A stretch of DNA of 64,000 bases, taken from positions 48,301 to 112,300 of the forward strand of contig CAJXWZ010000017.1 in NCBI GenBank assembly GCA_913062815.1. Direction: 5' to 3'. The position numbers and the translations under genes are program-made. This DNA is from an uncultured Colwellia sp. Its GTDB lineage: Bacteria; Pseudomonadota; Gammaproteobacteria; Enterobacterales; Alteromonadaceae. Shown one piece after another: positions 17,686 to 25,884 of this stretch. The notes below the pieces were generated by a model, which was not told the DNA's origin, did not search any database, and saw nothing but the letters and a program-made list of their open reading frames with translations. Within the stretch, counting starts at the first letter, position 1; the number at the start of each line of letters is the position of its first letter.

Positions 17686-19038
17686 TTACACTGTTGTTAA
17701 TAAATAATGGCGTTCCCACGAGGTGACTACGCTTTTAAAATTGTTATATTCCGCTTGTCTGGTAGCTAGAAAACCATCAACAAAGTTTGCACCTAAGTAT
17801 TCTCTTATGACTTCACTATTTTTCATCAACTCAATTGATGTTTCTATGTTGCGCGGTATATGATCATTACGTTCTTTATTGGCTTTATGAGTAGTTTCTG
17901 TTGACGGTTGCGTTTTTTCCATCATGCCGATATAGCCACAAATTAAAGTTGCGGCAATAGCTAAATACGGATTAGCATCAGAGCCTGGCAAACGATTCTC
18001 CACGCGTTTTGCTATTGGTGGAGCATCAGGAATTCGTAAGCCAACGGTACGATTTTCAATACCCCAATGTAGGTTGGTTGGTGTTGCTTGGTCAGCTAGA
18101 AAACGACGATATGAATTAACATTAGGCGCAAACATTGGCATAACTTGTTCGGTATACTTTTGTAGGCCTCCAAGGTAATGATAAAACGCTTCACTAAAGC
18201 CTGATTCACGACTTTCATCTGCGAAAATATTGTTGTCTGTAGCTATATCAACAATACTTTGATGGACGTGCATCGCACTACCTGGTTGATCTGAGATGGG
18301 TTTAGCCATAAAGGTTGCCGTTATTCCATGCTTTTCAGCCGCAGCCTTTACCGTGCGTTTAAATACAAAAACTTGATCCGCTAAGTTTATTGGGTCACCA
18401 TGATTAAAGTTAAATTCAAACTGTGCACGACCTTCTTCATGCACAACAATATCAAGCTCTAAACCTTGCTCATTAGCCCATTGATAAATATCCTTTAATA
18501 ATGGGTCAAATTCACTAATCGCATCAATACCGAATGATTGACGGCCAATTTCTTCTCGTCCGGACTTACCTAAAGGGGCTTCCAATACTTGGTTTGGATC
18601 GGTTATTGTTTTGGTTAAATATAACTCCATTTCTGGTGCTACTACAGCTTTCCATCCTTTATTTGCATAAAGTTCAACAACTTTTTTTAGTAAATTTCGG
18701 GGGGATAATTCAATACTTTTATCTTGATGGTCAACACAGTCATGAATGATCATTGCGGTTGGTTCATCTGTCCACGGCAACATATAACAAGCATTTACAT
18801 CTGGCTTTAATATCATGTCAATATCGCGCTCATCGGCTAAACTATAGAGATATTTACTTTCAGCTAAGTCGCCTGTTGCTCCTTGCAATAATATCGTTTC
18901 ACCTAAACGGCAACCACCATCTTCAATAAATTTATCTACAGGAAAAACTTTTCCTCGAGCAATACCGGTGTGATCACTTATCAGACATTGCACGTGTTTA
19001 ACGTTATGTTCTGCTAGCCATTGCTTTATTTTATCCAT
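17686..19038 (-). CDS. puuA: Gamma-glutamylputrescine synthetase (glutamine synthetase family)
   Basis: An ATP-dependent ligase of the glutamine synthetase superfamily, 450 residues, with the catalytic metal-site strand (VAPEMELYL), FNHGDP, the MHVHQS histidine loop and the ENR-x-x-G-x-R segment. PuuA joins glutamate to putrescine as the first step of the Puu pathway. Family identity is clear; putrescine as substrate rests on the neighbouring puuD, puuB and puuC. The frame extends to 19101, but ATG 19038 is preferred because it matches the family N-terminus and overlaps the puuD stop by 8 nt (ATGGATAA), a coupling arrangement. Confidence 0.88.
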   Translation of the reverse strand: MDKIKQWLAEHNVKHVQCLISDHTGIARGKVFPVDKFIEDGGCRLGETILLQGATGDLAESKYLYSLADERDIDMILKPDVNACYMLPWTDEPTAMIIHDCVDHQDKSIELSPRNLLKKVVELYANKGWKAVVAPEMELYLTKTITDPNQVLEAPLGKSGREEIGRQSFGIDAISEFDPLLKDIYQWANEQGLELDIVVHEEGRAQFEFNFNHGDPINLADQVFVFKRTVKAAAEKHGITATFMAKPISDQPGSAMHVHQSIVDIATDNNIFADESRESGFSEAFYHYLGGLQKYTEQVMPMFAPNVNSYRRFLADQATPTNLHWGIENRTVGLRIPDAPPIAKRVENRLPGSDANPYLAIAATLICGYIGMMEKTQPSTETTHKANKERNDHIPRNIETSIELMKNSEVIREYLGANFVDGFLATRQAEYNNFKSVVTSWERHYLLTTV

Positions 19039-19819
19039 TGTTTTTTCTCGCTGTTTGTCTTGCCTTACATGCGGTGCCAAAAGCTGCAAAGAGCTCGCCA
19101 TTGTGCTTATTGTTCTTTACTTTCCATTCAGGATGCCACTGTACTGCCATTGAAAATGCTTTGGCGTTAATAACCGAAAAAGCTTCACATAAACCATCTT
19201 CGCTCATTGCTTCAACCGCTAAATTATCAGCTAATTTATCAACTCCTTGTGTATGTAAAGAGTTCACCTTCATTGTTGGACTATTAATTATTTTTGATAG
19301 TTGACCTGTTGGTATTAAATTGACTTGATGACTATCTGCATATTGCTCATTTAAAGAGAGACTCTTATTTTCTCTGTGCTCTTGATATATATTTTTCTTA
19401 TGAAGTTCTTGATGCAAAGTACCTCCAAAAGCAACATTCATTTCTTGAAAGCCACGACAAATAGCTAAGATGGGAACACCGTTTTTGGTTGCTTGCTTAA
19501 TTAGACCAAAACTTGTTTTATCTCGATCTATATCTAACTTTGTACCTTCGATAGCTTCTTCTTTTTGATAATTCAAAGGGTCTACCATTGAATAGCCACC
19601 AGGTAATAATATGCCGTCGATAAATGTTAATAAGTATTCAAAATGTGTTTGCTCTGCCATCGCAGGAATGAGAATAGGAATACAGCCAGCAGCATCAATA
19701 ACCGCTTGAATATATTTATTACCAGCAATATGAAAAGGGTGTGGTCCAATTTGTTCAAGGTCACATAAAATGCCAACAATTGGTAAATTTGTTTTTCCCA
19801 TAAAATGCTTCATAATCAT
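19031..19819 (-). CDS. puuD: Gamma-glutamyl-gamma-aminobutyrate hydrolase
   Basis: A class I glutamine-amidotransferase-type hydrolase (peptidase C26), 262 residues. The nucleophile is Cys121 in LAICRGFQE, and the His/Glu pair is in QWHPEW (His229, Glu231); CRG-x-Q at the nucleophile is characteristic of PuuD. It releases GABA and glutamate from gamma-glutamyl-GABA. It is the first gene of an operon with puuA and the SpuC-type aminotransferase. Two downstream Met codons (19813, 19801) are alternative starts, since no strong ribosome site marks any of them. Two putative PuuR elements lie just upstream. Confidence 0.9.
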   Translation of the reverse strand: MIMKHFMGKTNLPIVGILCDLEQIGPHPFHIAGNKYIQAVIDAAGCIPILIPAMAEQTHFEYLLTFIDGILLPGGYSMVDPLNYQKEEAIEGTKLDIDRDKTSFGLIKQATKNGVPILAICRGFQEMNVAFGGTLHQELHKKNIYQEHRENKSLSLNEQYADSHQVNLIPTGQLSKIINSPTMKVNSLHTQGVDKLADNLAVEAMSEDGLCEAFSVINAKAFSMAVQWHPEWKVKNNKHNGELFAAFGTACKARQTARKNNG

Positions 19820-19823
19820 TAAG

Positions 19824-19864
19824 TGTTCGTTTTAATGAACAGTAGCACACTAAAATATTGAACG
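19824..19864. promoter_or_regulatory. Putative PuuR operators upstream of puuD
   Basis: ATATTGAACG at 19855-19864 matches the element upstream of puuB and puuC. Nearer the gene is an inverted repeat TGTTCG (19824-19829) / TGAACA (19836-19841), whose right half reads TTAATGAACA, like the end of the E. coli PuuR site. Together they probably place the puuD operon under PuuR. Confidence 0.55.
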
Positions 19865-20390
19865 TCTAATGAAATTTATCATTTTAAAGTACTATTTGTC
19901 TGATAACGAACTGTCGTTTTCATTTTTTGTATATAAATCAATAGGGTATTCAGTAAAATAAAACAAACAGCTTAAACATCTATCTAGGGAGAATTTGCTT
20001 CTCCTTAAATGTATTTACCATTGAAAAGTTGGAATTCAAAATTATTAAGCATAACTCGTGCAACAATAAGTGTTCATATGCCTAATTTAGAAACTGGGAT
20101 GAACCTAAAACTATGCTTAACACGGTAGGGAGGCTCTTACAGAAGATGGCCACTTGTTAATCGAGCAGTTATCGATTTATCAGGTTCGCTCAATAATTTG
20201 CCCAAGTGATCGAGTTGGTTTATGAAAAACCCTCAAGTTTACACATTATTTTAGATGGTGATTCAATGTCAAATATTGAAAATTTATTACTTAAAGATAA
20301 AGCTTTTATCGGTATGTTTTCAGGTTAATCAACTAATTTAAGGGTTGCATTATGTCTTGTTATTCACATGTACTCTTTAGAACGATATCT
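19865..20390. other. Gene-free stretch with possible decayed coding remnant
   Basis: No convincing gene is present. A short plus-strand frame ending at a TAA at 20326-20328 reads ...ELVYEKPSSLHIILDGDS..., which faintly resembles the catalytic-Asp strand of IS630-type transposases, but it is interrupted upstream and lacks the following motifs. It may be a relic of an insertion; it is not enough to name an element. The first part is probably promoter DNA of puuD. Confidence 0.3.
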
Positions 20391-20450
20391 GAAAAAGCTA
20401 CCAGCCCATTTCTATATACCCTTGAAATGAGAAGAGCTGGTGGCTTTTTC
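20391..20450 (-). terminator. Terminator of the hydrolase/PD40 operon
   Basis: A 15-bp stem (20391-20405 with 20436-20450, one G-T pair) with a 30-nt loop. Each arm ends in a run of A or T, so it would work in either direction. It lies about 38 nt after the last gene of the minus-strand operon. Confidence 0.65.
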
Positions 20451-20488
20451 AATTTAATGCCTCTTTTATTCCCGTAATAACTTAGTTA

Positions 20489-21682
20489 TTATTTGATAAA
20501 AACGGGTAAGATGTTTTCCGCCATTAGCTGCATAGTGTTATTTTCTCTAGCATGAGCAGTAAATACGACGACTAAGTCAAGTTGCTCGACAGTTAAAATG
20601 TATTGCTCGCCGCCACCCCAAGCAAATCTTGCTGTATAGCTTTTATTGTCGACTTTCATCTCCGTTTGATACCAAAAATACCCATATAAGAAACTATCAG
20701 GTATCCACTCTTCCGTAGGTTTAGTTTCACCATTAGTCGCTTTGGTTATAAATGCTTCAGAAATTAGTTGCTCTCCTTTCCATTTACCCTTGTTGAGGAT
20801 TAATTGTCCAAACTTAATCATATCGCGTGAGGTCATATTCGAGGTGCTTTCAGGTATAGGTAAACCGTTAATATCATTTTTCCAGTCATAATGAGTAATG
20901 CCAATTTTAGCTAACACTTCGTTCTTAATGAAGTCTTTAGCAGAGCCTGGAACGACGCTATTAAGCACTTGCATGGTCATACGTGGATCTGCATCTTGGT
21001 ATTTAAACGTTTGAGCAGTAGGTGAAATAGCCTTGGTGTGTTGTAAAAGTTCTTGCGTGATATTAGTGCCTGTTATTTTGCTACTGCTATCCATGATTAA
21101 TTTTAACTTATCATCACTGACACGTACGCCTGAGCTCATACGCATTGCTTGATGCAGAGTGATTTTTTCTGCACCATCGGCTAGCTTCTCAAGAGCAATA
21201 TTGTTAATAAAACTAACCAAAGGTTTGTTTAAATCTGCCATGGTCAGATAGCCAAGCTGAATTGCTCGCCCAATTGCTATTGATACGTAAGCTTTGGTCA
21301 CAGAGGCTTGAAAATGAGGTAGGTCAACACGACCTCTCTTGTAATACGATTCAAAAATGAGATTGTCTTTATAGGAAATAAGCATGCTATCGAATTTGCC
21401 TTCTCTATTGTTGGCAATTTCATTTGCTACTTTTATAAGATGGCTTTTATCTTTGCCTTCAAGTCTCAATTTACCTACAGAAAGTCCATCTTTTCTTTTG
21501 TCAGGCACAGTGTCGATAAAAGCTTCTTCAAGATAAGGCATATCCCAAAATGATAATTTAGCATCGGCGGCTGACACTTCTGGTGCTTGGGCGTGTTCAT
21601 CGGTACTCGCTACAACCAGAGTGGTAAAACTGCTTAATAGCGCAGCGGCCATAAGCCTTTTTAAGTTTAAATTGATGTTCAT
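20489..21682 (-). CDS. Exported serine hydrolase (beta-lactamase fold), stand-alone copy
   Basis: A 397-residue exported serine hydrolase: N-terminal signal peptide (hydrophobic about residues 10-25), nucleophile motif SVTK (Ser127, Lys130) and a C-terminal WGGGEQYI stretch in the place of the KTG/HxG motif. It resembles 6-aminohexanoate-dimer hydrolases and EstB esterases; the substrate is unknown. It is closely similar along its length to residues 1-390 of the next gene upstream but lacks that protein's C-terminal PD40 domain. ATG 21682 is preferred over 21694 because TGAGA precedes it and it then matches the paralogue's MNINLN start. It is the last gene of the operon. Confidence 0.82.
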   Translation of the reverse strand: MNINLNLKRLMAAALLSSFTTLVVASTDEHAQAPEVSAADAKLSFWDMPYLEEAFIDTVPDKRKDGLSVGKLRLEGKDKSHLIKVANEIANNREGKFDSMLISYKDNLIFESYYKRGRVDLPHFQASVTKAYVSIAIGRAIQLGYLTMADLNKPLVSFINNIALEKLADGAEKITLHQAMRMSSGVRVSDDKLKLIMDSSSKITGTNITQELLQHTKAISPTAQTFKYQDADPRMTMQVLNSVVPGSAKDFIKNEVLAKIGITHYDWKNDINGLPIPESTSNMTSRDMIKFGQLILNKGKWKGEQLISEAFITKATNGETKPTEEWIPDSFLYGYFWYQTEMKVDNKSYTARFAWGGGEQYILTVEQLDLVVVFTAHARENNTMQLMAENILPVFIK

Positions 21683-21772
21683 TGGTATTCTCATTATTTT
21701 GTTAGTGATCAGTACTTAAATTGAATCGGAATAGTGCATTTTATATCTGCGTTTGGAGGTTCATTTCATCGC

Positions 21773-23842
21773 TCATGAGGTAGGCCTGAAGTCTTCGATA
21801 ATGTCGGCATCAACCCAAAATATATCTATATCGGCATAGGGATCTTCAGCTGTTGATGCTACTACTCTCACAAAGAAAAGGTATTTTCCGTCTGGCGTAA
21901 TCTTTGCCCCAGCTTCGTAGGCATCTGTGTTTATTTTGTCACCCAGATTAATTGCAGAGCCCCATGAGCCATCATGTAATCGAAAACTGATATAGAGATC
22001 AACACTGCCAAATCCGCTGTCTTTTATACCGTCCCAGATCATATAGGATTCATCTGGTGCGATGAAGGGATGGGCGTTTCTTGTTCCGCTGTTAATCTCT
22101 TTATTGAACAGTTTTGGTGCTTCACGCTTGCCATCAACCAGCCTTGAATATCGGAGCATTCCATCGTCGTCTGCACTTCTTTCATCAAAAGCATAGGTAC
22201 CTTTTAATGAGGTAGAAAGGCTCATAATAGCTATCTCTTCGAACGGAGAACCAAGGTTTTTTAGCTCTGACCAGCCGGTGTTTGTACGCTCCTTATATCG
22301 CTTGCCCACATGCATAGTCTTACCATCGGGTGCGAAGAAAGGGTAGAAAGGCCGCTCGTCTGCTGAGCTAGCAACTTCAAGCCATTGATTATCTTTTTGT
22401 TGATAAATGACAGATTCCATCTTTTTATTATCTTGGCGTTCTCTAACAAAATGAAACTCATTCATGTCAGGTGAAAAAACGCCACCATCATCATAACCCT
22501 TGGTTGAAACAATGCCTGGCGCAAAAGGCTCTGGTATTTTTCCTGGTGGCTTTTGACCAAGATAAGGGCCTTCGAGTACAGGCAATTTATCTTGTTTATC
22601 GATTTTTCCACTCATTGTTGGCATAGAGTTTTTAATAAAAGCCGGTAGAATTCTCTCTGCGGTTTTTTGCAAAGAGCTGTTATCGTTATTACGATCTGTC
22701 AGTACAACTAACAAATCAAGCGCCTCTATCAAAATGATGTACTGGCCACCACCACCCTGAGCAGAAGAGCTGAAATAACTTGTATTGCCAACTTTTAGGG
22801 TCGCATTCCACCAGTAATAACCATAGCCTTGATTAGATACATCTTTGCCGCCGCCGTAAACATCATCATCGCCGGTAACGAGGATTCTGCTGATTGATTT
22901 GTCGATAAATATTTCTGGAACTAATTGTTCTCCATGCCATTTACCTTTGTTTATCGACAAGGTGCCCCACTTGACCATATCGCGTGAAGTCATACTCGAG
23001 CCATAAGGCGCTGTCAGCAGACCGCTTACGTCAGTTCGCCAGCGATAGTTATTGATGCCCATTTTGTCGAGCAGTTCTTTTTTAATAAAGTCATTGGCCG
23101 TCCCCGGCACGACAGCATCAATGACTTGCATGACCAGCGTAGGATCGGTGCTTTGATATTTAAAACTCTGGGACTCTGCGGTAATAGGCGCACTATGCTC
23201 GAGGTACGCTTGAACTTGTTTTTGGCCTTTTAACAAAGCAGGCATTTTCTCGAATTTTTCTCTTTGTTCTTCACTGATGCGAATGCCTGAGCGCATAGTC
23301 ATCGCTTGGTGTAGTGTGATTTTTTCCACACCATCAACAAATTTTGTTGGGTCGAGATCTTTAAGAAAGCTGATCACCGGCTTGTCTAAATCGGCCATGG
23401 TTAGGTAACCCAACTGAATTGCACGACCAAGCGCCATGCTAGTGTACGCTTTAGTTGCTGATGCTTGAAAATGAGGTAGGTTGCCACGACCGCGTGAATA
23501 GTAAGACTCAAAGATGAGTTTGTCTTTGTGGGCAATGAGCAGACTGTCGTACGGACCATGTTGGCTATTAGCAATCTCCTGCGCTAGCTCAACAATCATT
23601 GTTTTATTGCCGCCATCGATGCCCAGCTTACCTACTGATATGCCGTCTTTCATGTCAGTTGGGGTCGAATCTATAAAGGCTTTCTTAAGAGCAGGTATAT
23701 CCCTGTAGGATAGCTTGGCTTCGACAGCGGTAGCTACTGGTGCAAGTCTATTATCATCTTCGCCACTTTGGGCGGCAAAGCTAGTCATAACGCCCAAGAC
23801 AGTGGTAGCGATTAAGTTTTTGAAATTCAAGTTAATGTTCAT
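21773..23842 (-). CDS. Exported serine hydrolase fused to a PD40 beta-propeller domain
   Basis: A 689-residue two-domain protein. After a signal peptide, residues about 40-400 form a beta-lactamase-fold hydrolase with SATK (Ser128, Lys131) and AQGGGGQYI. Residues about 420-689 form a PD40/WD40-like propeller with repeated blade motifs (GVFSPDMNEFHF, FAPDGKTMHV, FIAPDESYMIWDG, ITPDGKYLFFVR). The front half is a paralogue of the protein at 20489-21682, and the back half of the protein at 23892-24752, so it looks like a natural fusion of its two neighbours. It is probably periplasmic. The propeller may bind glycan or peptide ligands; this is inference. Confidence 0.82.
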   Translation of the reverse strand: MNINLNFKNLIATTVLGVMTSFAAQSGEDDNRLAPVATAVEAKLSYRDIPALKKAFIDSTPTDMKDGISVGKLGIDGGNKTMIVELAQEIANSQHGPYDSLLIAHKDKLIFESYYSRGRGNLPHFQASATKAYTSMALGRAIQLGYLTMADLDKPVISFLKDLDPTKFVDGVEKITLHQAMTMRSGIRISEEQREKFEKMPALLKGQKQVQAYLEHSAPITAESQSFKYQSTDPTLVMQVIDAVVPGTANDFIKKELLDKMGINNYRWRTDVSGLLTAPYGSSMTSRDMVKWGTLSINKGKWHGEQLVPEIFIDKSISRILVTGDDDVYGGGKDVSNQGYGYYWWNATLKVGNTSYFSSSAQGGGGQYIILIEALDLLVVLTDRNNDNSSLQKTAERILPAFIKNSMPTMSGKIDKQDKLPVLEGPYLGQKPPGKIPEPFAPGIVSTKGYDDGGVFSPDMNEFHFVRERQDNKKMESVIYQQKDNQWLEVASSADERPFYPFFAPDGKTMHVGKRYKERTNTGWSELKNLGSPFEEIAIMSLSTSLKGTYAFDERSADDDGMLRYSRLVDGKREAPKLFNKEINSGTRNAHPFIAPDESYMIWDGIKDSGFGSVDLYISFRLHDGSWGSAINLGDKINTDAYEAGAKITPDGKYLFFVRVVASTAEDPYADIDIFWVDADIIEDFRPTS

Positions 23843-23891
23843 AAGTAATATTCCAGATTTTAAATGTCTCTACGTAAGGCAAACTGATGAT

Positions 23892-24752
23892 CTACAGCTT
23901 AGGCATAAGCGTTTCAATAATTTGCGCATCCACCCAATAAATATCTATATTACCTTTGTCATCTATAGTTCTATTGAAGAGTATGTACTTACCATCAGGG
24001 GTAACGCTCGCATAAAATTCCGCTTTGTCAGAATTTACTTTGTCGCCCATATTAATTGCAGGTCCCCATGAGCCATCCTTTTGTTTAAAGCGAATATAGA
24101 GATCTGTGTCCCCTAAACCACCTTCTCGCTCACTATCCCAAATTAGATAGCTTTCGTCTGGTGCAATGAAAGGGTGGGCTGTCCATTTGCCAGTATTGAC
24201 CACGGAATCCATTTTTATTGGCGCTTGGCGCTTGCCGTCCTTAATAGTTGATATGCGAATGACATCGTTGCTCATATAATCGTCAAATACATAGGTACCG
24301 TTGGCGGATGCTGACAGGCGCATAATCCCCCAATCTTTACGGTCAAACATTGGCCCAAGGCTTTTGAGTTCTGACCAGCCATTACCGATGCGGTCTTTAT
24401 ATCTTTTCGCCATATGCATGCGCTTGCCATCTGGCGAGAATACAATTTCACCGGTTCTAGGAAATTCTATGTACTTGGTCCAGATATTATTTTCTTGGCG
24501 GAAGCCCATGACGGTGGCGCGTTTTCGGTTGGTAGTGAAGTAAAATTCTTTCATGCCGGGCGCAAAAACCCCTTCAAGCTCCCAGCCTTCTTTAGATATA
24601 ATGCCTGGTGCAAATGGCTCTGCGATTAAGCCTGCCGGTTTTTGTCCCATATAAGGGCCTTTCAGAGTTGGAAATTCATTGTGAGCATAACTAGTGCTGC
24701 TTATCATCAGAAGAGAAAGCAACAGAAGCCTTAGTAAAGTATTTGGTCTCAT
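23892..24752 (-). CDS. Exported PD40 (WD40-like) beta-propeller protein
   Basis: A 286-residue protein with an N-terminal signal peptide (hydrophobic about 6-20, ending STSYA) and then a PD40 propeller: GPYMGQKPAGLIAEPFAPGI, GVFAPGMKEFYF, FIAPDESYLIWD, VTPDGKYILFNR. It has no catalytic motif and matches the C-terminal domain of the fusion protein 49 nt downstream. Its ATG overlaps the stop of the esterase gene by 4 nt (ATGA), and AAGGA lies upstream. It is likely a periplasmic binding or scaffold protein for the adjacent hydrolases; this is inference. Confidence 0.8.
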   Translation of the reverse strand: MRPNTLLRLLLLSLLMISSTSYAHNEFPTLKGPYMGQKPAGLIAEPFAPGIISKEGWELEGVFAPGMKEFYFTTNRKRATVMGFRQENNIWTKYIEFPRTGEIVFSPDGKRMHMAKRYKDRIGNGWSELKSLGPMFDRKDWGIMRLSASANGTYVFDDYMSNDVIRISTIKDGKRQAPIKMDSVVNTGKWTAHPFIAPDESYLIWDSEREGGLGDTDLYIRFKQKDGSWGPAINMGDKVNSDKAEFYASVTPDGKYILFNRTIDDKGNIDIYWVDAQIIETLMPKL

Positions 24753-25621
24753 GATTTATCCTTTTTTGTTTGCAAACTTGATAACCATTTCACACTATGA
24801 ACACCCAACATAGGGAACGAGTCGCTATGACCTGAAGATTCAATCACTATTTGCTTGACTGTTGATAATCCTTGATACTTTTTATCTTGTAGTTTGCTAA
24901 CAAAACCTTCGATATGCGGGCTCAACTCTTTCTCTAATTCGCCATATGAAATAAAAACGTTAACGGCAGACGCTTTGTTTTTTAATGCTGCGTGTTCTTG
25001 GGCAAAAAGCTCGGCAGCATCACCTCGTATGCTTGGACTACCGAGAATGTAATTTTTAAATGTATCGGGTTGAGTCAACAGTGCATAGGTGCCAAAAAGG
25101 CCACCGGCAGAAAAACCGAAATAAGTGCGATTATTCGGATTGGTTCGGTAGTTGCCTTCTATCATTTTAAATACATCTTTGCGTATAAAATCCAGATGAT
25201 TTTTGGCCTGCCCAAATTTGTATTTAGCTTGCCTTTCTAGGTTGGATGATTTTTTGAAAGAGTAATCTCTATATCGACTAACATGTGCGCCATGTTCTTT
25301 CTTTAACTCTTTTTCAACGTCTTGTTGCCAGGAGATACCAACTAAAATTGCGTCTTCCATTAAGAAAGACGTAGCAGAAGATAATAATTCGATATGCCAA
25401 ACGGCATCAGTAAAATAAATAACCGGATATCTTTTGTCCTTTTCTTCAGCGTATTTATCTGGCAGCTTAATATATAGTTCGTAATGCTTGTCAGACTGTG
25501 TATCCTTAATAGGGATTACTTTTGTTCCAGGCATTTTGTATGACTTGTGTTCACTTGCTTCAAGCTTCAAAAAAGGCAACAAAACTAAAAGGGTTAAAAC
25601 TAAACTCTTCTTAATATTCAT
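24749..25621 (-). CDS. Exported alpha/beta-hydrolase, esterase D type
   Basis: A 290-residue secreted hydrolase with a signal peptide (hydrophobic about 6-20), the nucleophile elbow GFSAGG, and a C-terminal ESSGHSDSFP segment supplying the catalytic His. It resembles the putative-esterase family that includes Fes/IroE-type siderophore esterases and esterase D. The substrate is unknown, and no siderophore genes are near. It is the first gene of a four-gene operon (esterase, PD40, hydrolase-PD40, hydrolase) divergent from a CadC-like regulator. An AGAGAT ribosome site precedes the ATG. Confidence 0.8.
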   Translation of the reverse strand: MNIKKSLVLTLLVLLPFLKLEASEHKSYKMPGTKVIPIKDTQSDKHYELYIKLPDKYAEEKDKRYPVIYFTDAVWHIELLSSATSFLMEDAILVGISWQQDVEKELKKEHGAHVSRYRDYSFKKSSNLERQAKYKFGQAKNHLDFIRKDVFKMIEGNYRTNPNNRTYFGFSAGGLFGTYALLTQPDTFKNYILGSPSIRGDAAELFAQEHAALKNKASAVNVFISYGELEKELSPHIEGFVSKLQDKKYQGLSTVKQIVIESSGHSDSFPMLGVHSVKWLSSLQTKKDKS

Positions 25622-25884
25622 TTATTTATCTCTACGTATAAAGGTATGCATCTATTCACGTTCGCTCATGCAAATATCATGGCGAAATTGAATTTATACG
25701 AATCGAACTTAAAAGACTTGAAGTTAAGATGATTTCTAGCTGACGTCTTGCTGATAATAAATAAAAACCAATATTATTATATAGTTAAATAATTTGGTTT
25801 AGCTGTGCTCAGGGGTGTGCTAAGGTAATTCATCTATTGTAAACTCACTTTTAAACACACATTTCACCCTGAATTAGAGGTTAT

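Noticed and set aside
20266..20328. Small ORF starting at ATG 20266
   Set aside because: Only 20 codons, no ribosome site; better seen as part of a decayed stretch.
25622..25884. Specific operator for the CadC-like regulator
   Set aside because: No repeated or palindromic element stood out by eye in the divergent region.
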